Source: an uncultured Mycoplasma sp. (GTDB taxonomy: Bacteria; Bacillota_I; Bacilli_A; Mycoplasmatales; Metamycoplasmataceae). From it: DNA of 64,000 nt. Location of the stretch: the NCBI GenBank assembly GCA_947039955.1, contig CAMRAC010000001.1, forward strand, positions 151,103-215,102, read 5' to 3'. A model generated the notes under the pieces. That model was not told the origin of the DNA. It worked only from the letters and a program-made list of their open reading frames with translations, and ran no database searches. A program made the translations under genes and the position numbers. Positions within the stretch are counted from its first letter, which is position 1. Every line of letters begins with the position of its first letter. Positions 1 through 10,866 of the stretch are shown here, in pieces.

Positions 1-224
1 CTAGTTTTAGCTATTCCTGCATTTTCTTGATTAATGAGTTTAATGCAATTATGCTTTTTGCTGTATTCTTCTAAAATTTGAGGACTATTATCTTTCGAAC
101 CATCATTAACAATAAGTATTTCTACATTTGTACAATCTTGTTTTAAAATTTTATCCAAACATTCATGGATATATTGTTCTCCGTTATAACAAGGGATCAT
201 TATTGAGAGGTCTGTGTTAATCAT
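1..224 (-). CDS. Glycosyltransferase family 2, N-terminal part (runs off the window)
   Basis: The 74 visible residues begin at the ATG ending at 224 and read as the start of a GT-A fold glycosyltransferase: a first strand with the IMIPCYNGEQY pattern, then LIVNDGSKDNS, the nucleotide-sugar binding signature of family 2. Such enzymes move a sugar from an activated donor to lipids or surface polysaccharide at the membrane face. The acceptor cannot be told because the catalytic and C-terminal parts lie outside the window. It follows tsaD in the same direction after a gap of about 50 bp. Confidence 0.85.
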   Translation of the reverse strand, partial: MINTDLSIMIPCYNGEQYIHECLDKILKQDCTNVEILIVNDGSKDNSPQILEEYSKKHNCIKLINQENAGIAKT

Positions 225-274
225 TAAGAAATTATAACACAACACCAATATCGAAAAATAACAAAAGCATAATA

Positions 275-1222
275 TTATTTACATAATATTTCTGCAGCTA
301 TAGCAATCATTGGTCCGTTATCTGTTGAAAACCCTTTCATAGGGATTAATGTGTTCTTGTGTAGTTTTAAATATTCACTTCTTAAATAAGAGTTGGCACT
401 AACTCCACCAGATAAGATTAATGTTTTTGGCTTATGTATCTTAATAGCTTTCTTAGTAACATCAATTAAATAATCAACTGATTGTTTTTGGAAAGAGTAA
501 GCTAGCAAATCAACATCTACTGGTTCTTTTTTTTGAACACCATTATGAATCATATTAATAACTTGTGTTTTGATTCCACTAAAAGAAAAATCTAGTTCAT
601 TAGATGTTTTTGGTTGAGTAATACTTATTAAGTTATCAAAGTCATTTGCTTGGAAAATATCATCAATAACTTGTCCCCCAGGAAAACCAAGACCAAGAGC
701 TCTAGCAACTTTGTCAAACACTTCTCCAAGTGCATCATCCAAACTTTGACCAATTAATTCTCACACCATTTCACTTTTATGCAAGAATAAATTTGTATGC
801 CCGCCAGAAACAACTAGCGACAATGCAGGGTAAGTAATTTCTTTTAATTCTTCCTTGGTACTACTTCTAAGTAAAACTGAGTAGATATGACCCTCTAAAT
901 GATTAACAGGAATTAATTCTTTATCTAATGCAAGAGATAAGGCGTGTGCAAACAAATAACCTATTTGTAATGAACCGATTAATCCTGGAGTTTCTGTATA
1001 AGCAATGTAATCAACTTTTTGTAAATCAAATTCTACCTTTAGTTTTTCTAAAAGTATGTAGAAATTATTAACATGTTCACGAGAAGCAATTTCTGGAATG
1101 GTTCCTCCATATTGTTTATGAACATCAATTTGACTAATTTTAAAGTTTAATAATACAACACCATTTTTAACTATTCCGATGGCTGTATCATCATGACTAG
1201 ATTCTATTCCTAAGTAAATCAT
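275..1222 (-). CDS. tsaD: tRNA N6-adenosine threonylcarbamoyltransferase TsaD
   Basis: 315 residues, read through a TGA (Trp) near 760. It transfers threonylcarbamoyl to A37 of ANN-decoding tRNAs, working with TsaB and TsaE in the cytoplasm. Seen: N-terminal GIESSHDDTAIG (ASKHA fold phosphate loop), the metal-binding HLEGH pair, VSGGHT, and the C-terminal ILSGGVSANSYLR followed by DNGPMIA. Length is typical of bacterial TsaD. The start codon overlaps the tsaB stop by one base (TAATG), so translation is probably coupled. Confidence 0.97.
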
Positions 1223-1758
1223 TATTTACCACTTCCTATTTGAGGAGATGATCCATACTCTGGATTTATATCTCCTGGTTTTGTTAATTCAAATAAAGAA
1301 AGATTGCTTTCAAATTGATTTAATAAATTAGTATAGTTAATTAATTGTTCATGTTCACTTTTTTCAGTCAAAGAAACCTTACTTAAATCATTAATATTTT
1401 TAGTATTTATTTTGAATGAATGATTTTTGTTAGCAAAAATAAATAAATCATCTTGTGGTTCACTCAATAGTTTAAATGAATTAGTAATAAAGATATTAGC
1501 TCCTGTCATTTGTGCAATGGTTCTAATATAAACTAAAGCTATTCTTGAACCAGTAAACGAACCTGGACCAACATTAATATAAAAGTCTTTTATATCTTCT
1601 ACCTTTAGTTTGTAATTAATTAATATGTTGGTAAAAAATTGAGGAATCTCTTCAACCTTATAAACAGTTGCTTTGATAACCTTATTTTTAATCTTAAACT
1701 TTTCATCAAATAAGCAAGCCACAAAATTACTTTGCGTTGTATCTAAAAATATTTTCAT
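1222..1758 (-). CDS. tsaB: tRNA threonylcarbamoyladenosine protein TsaB
   Basis: 178 residues. Starts with an ASKHA-like FLDTT strand and carries the family hallmark GPGSFTGSRIAL. TsaB is the non-catalytic partner that dimerises with TsaD in the t6A complex. It is shorter than the roughly 230 residues usual in other bacteria, as often in mollicutes; the C-terminal half looks reduced. It sits between tsaE and tsaD with one-base TAATG overlaps on both sides, so the three subunits are likely made in a linked ratio. Confidence 0.93.
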   Translation of the reverse strand: MKIFLDTTQSNFVACLFDEKFKIKNKVIKATVYKVEEIPQFFTNILINYKLKVEDIKDFYINVGPGSFTGSRIALVYIRTIAQMTGANIFITNSFKLLSEPQDDLFIFANKNHSFKINTKNINDLSKVSLTEKSEHEQLINYTNLLNQFESNLSLFELTKPGDINPEYGSSPQIGSGK

Positions 1759-2162
1759 TATAAAACCTCTTTTATTTCATATGATCTTGTATTTTCATCA
1801 AGATAACTAATATTGATTGCAATACCATTACTAAAATCAAAGTCAACATTTTCTGATCATTCAATGATGACAATTTTATCTTCAAAGAAATCATAATATT
1901 GCGCAATACCACCCTTTAAGTTATAAGCATCAATATGGATAAATTTATCATATACATTCATAATCTGGAAAGATGGTGAAGTTACCACGCTTTTTTCACC
2001 TAATTGTTTGGCTATTTCTTTAGTTAAAAATGTTTTTCCCGCTCCAATAGTTCCGTTTAATAAAATGAATTGATGACCATCTAAATTATTGATGATGTTT
2101 TCAACCAACTTTGGTACTTCGTTTTCTAATAGAGTGTGTGTTTTGTAAATCATATTCTTCAA
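1758..2162 (-). CDS. tsaE: tRNA threonylcarbamoyladenosine ATPase TsaE
   Basis: 134 residues, with a TGA (Trp) codon at 1857-1859 and a true TAA at 1758-1760 that overlaps the tsaB start. Walker A is GTIGAGKTFLTKE, followed by the family pattern VTSPSFQIMNVY and the FIHIDAYNL block. TsaE is the P-loop ATPase that cycles the TsaBD complex. First gene of the tsaE-tsaB-tsaD block, itself just downstream of a small membrane protein gene. Confidence 0.95.
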
Positions 2163-2168
2163 TTATAT

Positions 2169-2594
2169 TTAATTACCCTTTAATAACTCTATTTTTTTTC
2201 TTTGAAATTTAAGTTCTTCATTAATAACTAAGTTAAACTTTTCAGAATCAGTTTTTTTATCAATAAAAATACTAATTTTAATTCCGTTTTTTAATACTAA
2301 TTCTCTTACTAATTGATTTGTCATTTTGTCAAACAATTCTCTTTCGTTTTCTAATTGAGATAATTCCTTTTTATAGGTAAAATAATTCATAATAGTAATG
2401 ACTGATAAATATAGAGGGAAAAATCAAACAGAAATAATAATAACTAAAAGGATAATTCCCACAGCTCCTGTTTGTCCTGCAGAAGCTAAAATAACCGTTA
2501 CGTTTGTTATAGCACAAACAATAAAGGCAATGACAACAGCTATTAAACGTTGTCTAAGTAAGTATCGAGTAAATAAAACCTGACTAGGCTTCAT
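2169..2594 (-). CDS. Two-helix membrane protein of unknown function
   Basis: 141 residues, read through a TGA. The start is the ATG ending at 2594, inside the end of rpoE (11-bp overlap). Two hydrophobic segments are visible (about residues 17-37 and 44-62), followed by a charged C-terminal half rich in Lys and Glu that is probably cytoplasmic and helical. A shorter start at 2390 would lose both helices, and the frame stays open up to 2594, so the long form is preferred. I do not recognise a family. It lies in the rpoE to tsaD gene line. Confidence 0.7.
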
Positions 2595-2847
2595 TAATCT
2601 TTCTTTTTGATCAAGTTCTGTCTTCGTGTCTTATGAAACCACCATCAACAGTTAATAATTTATATACTTCTCCTGATTTTTTTTCAATTAGTTGATCTTT
2701 TGACAAAGAAAGAGAATTGTTTCCCAATCATTGTTCTACAAGTGCTGATTTAACATAATCAAAAATTTCAGTAAAAGTGAAATCTCTTCCTTTGTTTTCT
2801 TCAGCATTGAATAATGCGTGAACTGTTTCTAATATTGTTTTGTTCAT
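2584..2847 (-). CDS. rpoE: RNA polymerase delta subunit-like protein (HARE-HTH domain)
   Basis: 87 residues with two in-frame TGA (Trp). The pattern FTEIFDYVK, then W, and the end block DGGFIRHEDRTW match the N-terminal HARE-HTH winged-helix domain of Gram-positive delta, which binds RNA polymerase and speeds recycling. The long acidic C-terminal tail found in Firmicutes is missing; only the folded domain is left. It lies directly downstream of argS (start 5 bp below the argS stop) and overlaps the next gene. Confidence 0.8.
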
Positions 2848-2851
2848 TTTT

Positions 2852-4453
2852 TTACATTCTTTCTGGAGCATTTACTCCCAATAGACTAAGTCCAAGTTTT
2901 ATTACTATACCACACGCTTTAACCAAAGTGAGTAATTCAATTTCTTTAATATTACCAAGAATTTTACTATTTGAATAAAATGAGTTAAATTCTTTGGCTA
3001 AATTAATAAGGTATTGAGGCAATAAGTGAACCTTATTGTTCTCTGATATTTGTTTTAAGAGGCTAGGGAATTGTTCTAACATTCCAATAATCTCTTTTTC
3101 TTTTTTCTCTGAATAACTAAATTTATCAAATTTGGTTATTGTTGATTTGTTTATTAATTGCTGTGTTCTAGCATACGCATATTGAACAATGAAAACTGGA
3201 TTATCATTTGTTTTCATGCTAGCTAAATCTAAATCAAAATCTATTTGTGAATTGGCTGATCTATTAACTAAGAAAAATCTTGCTGTATCAATTCCAACTT
3301 GTTTAATAAGTTCTGAAAGATATAGAGATGTACCTTTTCTTTTAGACATCTTAAGTTCTTCACCATTTTTTAATAGTTTAACTAATTGAAGAACTATGAT
3401 TTCTAATTTATCTTTGTGACCCATTAGCTCCATGGCTATTTCCATTCTCTTAATATAACCAGAGTGATCTGCTCCTCAAATATTAATTAATTTAGAAATG
3501 TTTTTATCACGCCCTATTTTAATGTTGTGATAAATAATATCTGGTAAAAAGTATGTATACGATCCATCTTGTTTAATGAGAACTCTATCTTTGTCATCAC
3601 CATATTTTGTAGTGTTTAATCAAGTAGCACCATCTTTAACAATCACTCCATCAATCTCTTTTAATTTATCAGGAATAATGTTATCTTTATGTAAGCTTTT
3701 TTCTGAAAAGTAGATTTCAAATTCAACATTCATTGATTTCATATCAACTTTGATTCTCTCTAGCATAATGGCTACTGCAAGATCTTTCATTCCTTCTTCA
3801 ATGTCTTCATATTTTACATCGAGTCATTTGTCACCAATTTGTTCTTTGATTCTTTCAGCCCCTCAAACAATATCTTGTCCATGGTAACTTTCTTCTGGTA
3901 ATTCAATCTCTTTACCAAATAATTGTTGATATCTAACAAATGAAGCATATGCTAACATTCCAATTTGACTACCGGCATCATTAATAACATATTCTCTAGT
4001 AACTTTTATTCCTACATGATTGAAGATATTACCAAGTGAATCACCAAGAGCAGCACCCCTTGCATGAGCAACATGTAGAAACCCAGTTGGATTTGCTGAA
4101 ACAAATTCTAGGTTATAGTGAAGGTCACTTTTAGCTTTTCCGTAATCAGCGCCTTCTGTAATAATCTTTTGAACAATATTGGCATAGTATTCATCTACAA
4201 GATAAAAGTTAATAAATCCAGGAGCAACAATACTAATCTCTTTTACAAAAGCATTTTCTTTAATAAATTTATCAACTATTTTCTTGGCGGATTCATTTGG
4301 GTTTTCTTTATTCTTCTTAGCAATAACTAAAGCCATGTTTGTTGAGAAGTCTCCAAAGTCTTTGTTTGCAGGCTTTGAAACAACGAAACAATTTTCTTCA
4401 AAGCCAAACTCTTTAGCTATTCTATTTAGTTCTTGGACAATAAGTAGGTTCAT
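2852..4453 (-). CDS. argS: Arginyl-tRNA synthetase
   Basis: 533 residues read through several TGA codons. Class I aminoacyl-tRNA synthetase charging tRNA-Arg. Seen: the N-terminal Add-1 domain with GDFSTNMA, the ATP-binding block [20 protein letters not shown] (HIGH-type motif as HVAH), the KMSKRKGT loop in the middle third, and the C-terminal anticodon-binding domain ending in LGVNAPERM. Length is normal for the family. Divergent spacing to the next gene upstream is about 65 bp. Confidence 0.97.
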
Positions 4454-4517
4454 ATATTTAATTATATCTAATAATAAAGATAAATGTTTTTAGAATTATG
4501 ATTATTTTTAAGAAATA

Positions 4518-5396
4518 TTATTTAATAACTCTTATGAAAAAATCATAAGTTAATGCATGTAGTTCTATTAATGATTTACTATATTCTTTAGTATGTTTCA
4601 TACATCTAGCAGACATTAGTTCATTAAACTCTTCAATACGTTGATTAATGGTGTTTTCTTGCTTTAAAAGACCTAACATATAAATTAAAATAAACAAGTC
4701 ACTAATAAAAGGGTTCTTGATTTTTCTTTCAAATGATTTATTAGTTAGCAAAGTATTTAATTGTCCTCTTAAGAATGAATTAACTTTGAAATCAGGATAA
4801 GTTTGGAGATTAGATAATAAGGTGCTATTATGTGCAGCCGCGTTTCTGATATTTCTAAAAGAATACAATAAACCAGAGTTAATATCAATTGATATCTTAA
4901 AGAATTCAATTAGCCTTATTAATGATCCAATATCTAATACTTCCAATAAAGCTCAAATCTCTCATTCATTATTATATTTTTCAAACAATGATCTTTTGTA
5001 TTCAAACTTAGATGCATTCATCTTTGCTTGAATTTTATGATTAATATGTGGGTGTTGTTTTAAAAATATCTTAATATCTTCTTGTGTTATTTCTTTTTCT
5101 CTAACTGTATAAGCTATCATGATCTTTGTTTTAATAATATGTTCTATATCAAGTGTTGTTGAGATGATTCACTTTCTTAAGTACATATCAATTGTGGACA
5201 GTTCTTTTAAGACTAAGAAATCAACATTGTATTTACCTTCTTTGTTTTTATCAAAGTTATTTAAGTAACACTTGATTCTAAAAAAGTAATTAGCTTTCAT
5301 TAAATAGTTAATAGCTTCTTCTTCATTAATTAAAACAAACTTAACACCTTTGTTTTTAAGTAATTCTATTTGTTTATTAAAAATATCTTTTGGCAT
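4518..5396 (-). CDS. Abi family protein (Abi_2, AbiD/AbiF type)
   Basis: 292 residues with four in-frame TGA (Trp). The N-terminal block Q-E-LLKNKGVKF..E..AINYLMKANYFFRIKCY matches the opening of the Abi_2 family, and a middle block S-I..FRNIRNAAAHNS carries the Arg-Asn-x-x-AAH element typical of its HEPN-like helical core. Family members were found as abortive infection proteins in lactococcal plasmids and are thought to act on RNA. First gene of the accessory island; divergent from a GIY-YIG gene with 87 bp between the starts. Confidence 0.8.
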
Positions 5397-5483
5397 TTGG
5401 ACTTCCTCTGTACTGGTTTGTTTTAATTATAATATATAATTTAAACACATCAAAGGCTTTTAAGCTGTGAAAGAAGAAATATT

Positions 5484-6368
5484 ATGGATCAAAAAATTAG
5501 TTTACAAACCTCGGTTTATATGGATAAATTAAAGGGTTTTAGGACACATGAAATAAATGCTGAAAAATTGAAATGTTTTGACATTCCTAGAGACTTAATT
5601 AAATATACGAAAGGGCAAAAAAACATTGAACAACCTGGAATTTATTTTTTAATAAACCAAGAAGAGGGAGAAGAGCCAACTTTATATGTTGGTAAAACAA
5701 AGAATATTCACAAGCGCATTACCGATCACAGAACAGCTACAGGAAAAGACTACAAAAAGTTTAATAAGGTTCTGGCATTTGTTGTTGATAACAACGACCT
5801 CTTGATGTATATAGATTACTTAGAATGACATTACATAAGGGAACTTATAAATGGCGGAGCATGAAAACCCATAAATATACAAAAGAGAGATGAAAAGCCT
5901 CATATGTCTGATTTTAATGAGCCTAGTTTGAAGCAGTACATTTCTACAATAGATAAAATATTATTTGGCATCAATATTACTTTTAACTCTAAAAAAGGAG
6001 TTAATAAGAAAGTTAGTGTCTTTAACAATAATAAAGCGCAAGCTATTTATGAAAATGAAAAATTGACCATATTGCTCGATTCTGTCCTTCCTAATGTGAA
6101 TAACAAAATAGATAACATTAATAAAAACTTAAAAGAATATAGCATGCTAGTTGGTGTGATAGAAAAAATGTTAAAACAATATTCTGTTTGAGAAGAAGAG
6201 GGCATTGTTACGAAAAATAATGATGGTGACTACGTTGTTCTGAGAGATATTAAGTTGTTAGCACCAACCAAAGCATCTAATTATGCCAAAGGAACATACG
6301 GAGATACTGGTTGATATGATTGAAAGAATAACGAAGGCAAAACTTTGGATGAAGTTTACAGAAAATAA
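5484..6368 (+). CDS. GIY-YIG nuclease domain protein with C-terminal DUF4357
   Basis: 294 residues with five TGA (Trp) codons. About residues 50-130 hold a GIY-YIG fold: PGIYFLI, then LYVGKTKNIHKRITDH (catalytic-type Arg) and an E-x-x-yIRELIN element. The last 50 residues (LAPTKASNYAKG, then WYDWKNNEGKTLDEVYRK) match DUF4357, commonly fused to GIY-YIG in proteins found near mobile and restriction genes. A single-strand-nicking or double-strand nuclease role is inferred. A clear hairpin terminator follows 20 bp after the stop. Confidence 0.8.
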
Positions 6369-6386
6369 CAAGATTGTTTTTAATAT

Positions 6387-6420
6387 AAAAAATAGTCACA
6401 AACATAATGACTATTTTTTT
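6387..6420 (+). terminator. Rho-independent terminator after the GIY-YIG gene
   Basis: AATAGTCA at 6391-6398 pairs with TGACTATT at 6408-6415 across a 9-base loop, followed by a run of T. It lies 20 bp downstream of the GIY-YIG stop. A-tracts on the left also let it work for minus-strand transcripts. Confidence 0.8.
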
Positions 6421-6551
6421 ATCATTGTTTTATTATGTAACTTGTATGTATTAGTCTGGAGCCTATTCCACAGCCAACATGAGGCACATCTGTTGAAGTA
6501 AATGAACTTACAAACTCTTCAGCTTCTTGTTTTGTTTTGAATATTCTAACT
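6419..6551 (-). pseudogene. Relic of the small glycine-rich protein encoded intact at 23609
   Basis: Reading the minus strand from about 6551 gives VRIFKTKQEAEEF, then DVPHVGCGIGSRLIHTSY and a stop. This lines up with the intact 68-residue protein at 23609 (TKEEAEKV, NPHGGWGAGSGSVDTTYF). A TAA lies in frame just before the homologous part and no start codon remains, so only the C-terminal half survives. Likely a decayed duplicate; it overlaps the neighbouring terminator. Confidence 0.65.
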
Positions 6552-6633
6552 TGGCTTTAAACCGAATCTTCATAACGGAGTATTTCATCAATAACTAGTT
6601 TATAAACTATAAATGGCGCCACATGTTTTCCTT

Positions 6634-8205
6634 TTAATAATTGTCTTTTTTTATATACTGATAGATTAAGAAATCTTTTAGTTTTTTAAAAATAGACTTA
6701 TCTTTTATATTTTTAATTATATCATTTGCTAATTCCACTTTTTGCGCTTCTTTACTTGGATCTAGTTTATATTTTTTTAGATATTCTTCAGGAATATCAA
6801 TAAAATTTTCTATACCACTAAGATTAATATCTTTTTGAGAATTGTAAAAATCTGAATCCTCAAGATCCATAGGTAATTCCATAATTATTGTATTTTCAAG
6901 TTTTAAAGCCTGGTTTTTAAGAGTGGTTTCTATATCTCAATCATATAAAAAGAAGTTATTTGGTTGGGGAAGAAATGCTTTTTGTATACGAAGTAATGCT
7001 GCGTCTCCGCCCCTATTATCAGATGAACCCTTACCTCGAAAAGGGTAACATATTCTAATTTTGTTCAATTCATTACAAGTTTTTTTTCATAAATTAATTG
7101 TTTGTTCTAAATACATTTGATCTGTTATTCCAGCAACAAGAAGTTGAATTCTATCTTTATTTACCTCAACCATTATTGGCATTGACTTTACTACTTTTTC
7201 CACCTCTCCAATAGAATAGTATTTATTTTCCAAATCTACCATAATTTTATCTTCTTCTCTTTTCAAAATTATTAATTTATCTCCTTCTGTAATTGAAGAA
7301 ACTACAAAAGGAGAGTGAGTCGCAATAATGATTTGTCTGTTTCTCGACAGTGTCTTACAATAATCAATCAACTTTATTTGTCAATTAGGATGCAATCCAG
7401 TTTCTGGTTCATCAATAATTATAAGATTCCCTAAAAGTAAAGAGTTTTGCAATATTTTGCCAGCCATATAATAAATATTTGATTCACCGCTACTAAAATC
7501 TTTAGAGGAAAACTCTTTTCCACCCTTTTCAAATATAACTCTGAAATTTGTATCTACCTTTTTGAACGCTAAATTATTTGTTTTAAAAAAAGAATTAAAT
7601 GCATTAGCAAAAATACTTATGCGTGTTGGTAGTTCTCTTTTTTCACCAGATTGAAAAGAATCACTCATATCTTGATAATTAGCATTTACCAAAAGTTGAT
7701 CAAGATCGATATGGACATTATAAATATCATTTAACCTTTCAGGCCCGATCTTATTAACCTCATATAAAGAATTTTTAAAATAACCATGATTATCACCTGA
7801 TATATAGGCGCATGGATTTGGCCTCATTGAAAATTCTAACAGCCCTTCATTAATAAAAGGAAGACCTCCTTCTTCAGAAACAGAAACAAATTTTGCAGAG
7901 TAGTCACCTGATACAGAAATATAAAATATATTATTTGATTGAGTGGTTTTATTTGTTATTTTTCATATTTCTTTTGTAGATTCTGATAATTCTACTTTAA
8001 TCCTTATTTCTCCTTCAAAAGAATCATAATAAACATCTCCAGCATCACTAAACATTGATTTTATTGCTTTTAAAATTGTAGATTTTCCGGTGCCATTATC
8101 ACCAACCAAAACAACACAATTACTTGATATATTATCATTAGTAAAATCTAAAGACAAATCTCCTATTGTTTTATTATTTTTTATTTCTATATTTAAAATT
8201 TTCAT
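6634..8205 (-). CDS. AAA/ABC-type ATPase of the OLD (overcoming lysogenization defect) kind
   Basis: 523 residues with three in-frame TGA. ABC-type ATPase halves flank a middle region: Walker A GDNGTGKST at about 35-43, signature-like FSSGESN near 237, Walker B LIIIDEPETGLHP near 262, and an ATHSPFVVSS H-loop. The C-terminal part has an acidic FLYDWD that could belong to a Toprim-like nuclease, but other Toprim residues are not clear. OLD and related SMC-like ATPases are common in phage defence. Stands alone, 109 bp before the KAP gene on the same strand. Confidence 0.75.
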
Positions 8206-8313
8206 AACTAACCTTATTTAACTTCCTGGATTCATCACTAATTTTATGGTTATTGTTTGTTTTGTATCACAATAACTCAAGTTATTATTAATATAATAAA
8301 TTATATCCCAAAA

Positions 8314-9546
8314 CTAATTCGTGGATACTTTAACTACTTTTAATAACAATGTACTGACAAGATTAAAATCATATACTTCATTTGAAATGTGTTTATTTTT
8401 TATATCTAATAAAAAAAGATTAAGTAATTCATCGAAAGCAACCATCAAGTTATTGTTCATTCCATAAAAATATTTTGATACTTTTGATATTAATTTGTTG
8501 TCACTCTCCAACTCTATAACACAACACAAAACCATCTTATCCATTATTATGGCAACCTTTGAATATTCATTAAATTGCTCAATAAAACAACGGCCGTTGT
8601 AACATCTTTTTTTCAATAAGTTTAGTAATTGGGTTTGAACCTTAGCATATTTAATTGTTAACTTTTCAGCTTTTCTAAAGGGGAAGCTTGGAAAAATTTC
8701 CATATACCAGTCCAATAATTCCGGAGAGTTAAAATAATTTCTAAAGTCACGGCCAAATGAATCTTTATTTTCAAATGGAAATATATATTTTTGAAATAAA
8801 TATTCTTCTTGGGATAACTTAGGTAAGTCTCACTTATAATCTATTATCTTAGAAAGATATTGCTCATTATCATTATTTTTAGTTTCTAATCCATAATGAT
8901 TCATTATGGAAGTGTTTATATTTTCTCAATCTAGCATGTAAACTATAGTTATATTTTTAATATTAAAAATATGTTTTGTTAATTCTATTAACTTAATAAC
9001 GAAGTTAGGATTACACCTATCTAAATCATCAATAAATATAAATATATTATCTTTAATATTTTCTGCATTTTGTATCATTTTTTGTTTTAGTTCTAAAATA
9101 TTAAATAATTGTTTTTGTTTTTCTGATGATTTTTTTTCAATACTCTCTTTTGAATTAATATAATTTTTAAATATAGGTATTTTATCTACTATATACTCTT
9201 TTGCACAATCTTTTAAAGTATCACGAACTAAAGATAAAACCTTGTTTTGGATATTGTTTTCTTTTTCTAAAAAATGAAAAAACATTTCAGATGGATCGTC
9301 TAAAAAATCATAATCTCAAGCATTGATTGTAAATATATTTTCAAACTTTATTGATGATTTATTTGCATTAGATTTTAGATATTCTATAAGGTTGTTTAAA
9401 AAGGTTGTTTTACCGTCTCCTCACCTTCCATTTAAAGCTACGTTAAATGATTCTATTTCATTGTTGAGTTTATTTTTGTTATCTAGAACCTCAAGAAACT
9501 TAATGATGTCATCATCTCTGTTTATTAGTTCTTTATTGATTTCCAC
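8314..9546 (-). CDS. KAP family P-loop NTPase
   Basis: 410 residues. The GTG start ending at 9546 has a strong AAGGAGC Shine-Dalgarno site 6 bp upstream; without it the Walker A would be lost. Walker A is GRWGDGKTTF (about 40-49), then NAWDYDFLDDP, and Walker B is the family hallmark IFIFIDDLDRC (about 168-178). KAP NTPases are STAND-related ATPases sporadic in bacteria, often on plasmids and in defence loci. The transmembrane helices that many KAP proteins carry between the Walker motifs are not seen here. Divergent from the cyclase at 9766. Confidence 0.85.
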
Positions 9547-9765
9547 GCTTTGCTCCTTGTTATATTAAAAATATTTGAAAACTATTATCTTTATTCATTT
9601 TGTTTTATTTAGAATATAATTTTATTACATATTTATAAGAATAGAATTACCACCAAAAGTAATTAAATTAAATATTAGCAATTATAACAACAAATAATAC
9701 ACAATGCCTACTTTTAAATTTAAGAATTTATATGTGTTGTTTTATTAAAAACAAGGAGGTTTAAT

Positions 9766-10422
9766 ATGAGTTGAAGAGACGACATTAAAAATAGAATAAA
9801 TCAAATTAGTAATAGTGATGTACATATTATCAAAGAATTTCCTACAAAGGATAACTTTAGTAAAAATAGTTATATGAAATACTGAGTAACAGCATTATTT
9901 GTTGATATTTCAGGTTATACAAAGATTTGTGAGACTAAAGATGATAAATATGTGGGCAAAATGATAAGAACTTTTCACGAAGGAATTTTATCAATAATGA
10001 ATCAATATAAGTTGAAACATATACAAGTTCAGGGAGATGGTATATTTGGTGTTTTGGGTTCCCCTCATCAGGATGGAGAAAACAACAAAAAAATCTTTGA
10101 CGCAGCACTTGATATTAAAAATTATTTGTCTGTATTTTGAAAAATAGCTGATTATAAAGTAAGCATTGCTTACAAAGAAGAGTTAATGATAGTTGTAGGA
10201 AAAGAAGATGCTAGAGAGGTTGTTTTTGCCGGAGGGGCAGTAAATGAAGCAAAGAAACTTATGGAAAAGACAAGTATAAAAAATGTAATTTTATTGAGTG
10301 ATGTTTTTGTGAGTAATAACAAAAACATTCTTTGAAACAAGCAGAAAAATAAAAGTTATATTAGTGGAAAAGATCATGGAGTTTCGTATTCGGAATGATA
10401 TTTTTCAGGTTGGGATAAATAG
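9766..10422 (+). CDS. Class III nucleotide cyclase-like protein, Pycsar cyclase (PycC) candidate
   Basis: 218 residues read through several TGA; excellent Shine-Dalgarno AAGGAGG. A class III cyclase catalytic domain is visible: FVDISGYTKI with first metal Asp at 47, and VQGDGIFGVLG with second metal Asp at 91; a later block AGGAVNEAKKL matches the strand-helix near the base-binding end. No receptor, HAMP or membrane part, as in stand-alone PycC proteins. The next gene, 3 bp away, is a helical membrane protein like PycTM. In known Pycsar systems the cyclase makes cCMP or cUMP on infection. Product base here cannot be told. Confidence 0.75.
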
Positions 10423-10425
10423 TAT

Positions 10426-10866
10426 ATGAAGAACAACGAAAACTCATATAACGAGTTATCAATAATAATCAACCAACAAGGAATTCTTTCTCAAAAGGTA
10501 GGTATCTTATTTGCTATCAACACACTAATTATAGGATTTATAATTAGTATTGCGGCCGGGTTTCAATGTTGATGAATTATTTTTGGAATTACACCTTGAT
10601 TCATTTCAACAGGTATGAATATTTATATTTTGTTTCCTAATTTTAAATCATCAAATGATAGTAAATACTTTTATGATTTTGCAGATAAAAAGATGCCAGA
10701 AGAAGAAATAGAAAAAATTATAAATAATGATTCTAATACCTTAAAACAAATTAAGGTTAATTCTGGTATCTTAAAGGCGAAATATAAATTATATAAACAC
10801 TCTCTTGCTATATCTTTCTTTCTTATTCCTTATTTCTTTTTGATTGATATAAAAAAGAAAAATTAA
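10426..10866 (+). CDS. Small membrane protein, Pycsar TM effector (PycTM) candidate
   Basis: 146 residues with TGA codons for Trp. Layout: short polar N-terminus, hydrophobic segments at about 26-44 and 50-69, a soluble part containing PNFKSSNDSKYFYDFADKK and a Glu/Lys helix, then ILKAKYKLYKHSL and a final hydrophobic stretch near 127-142. That order (two helices, a Pro-containing 'YF-D' block, an S-I-x-x-KY-x-L-x-x-S helix, last hydrophobic segment) is what I recall of PycTM (DUF5706-type) effectors, which damage the membrane when the cyclic nucleotide binds. Start follows the cyclase stop by 3 bp, so coupled translation is likely. Confidence 0.65.

Noticed and set aside
2398..2583. 61-residue plus-strand frame in the rpoE to tsaE gap
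   Set aside because: The minus strand there codes for a two-helix membrane protein contiguous with its neighbours; the plus frame has no ribosome site.
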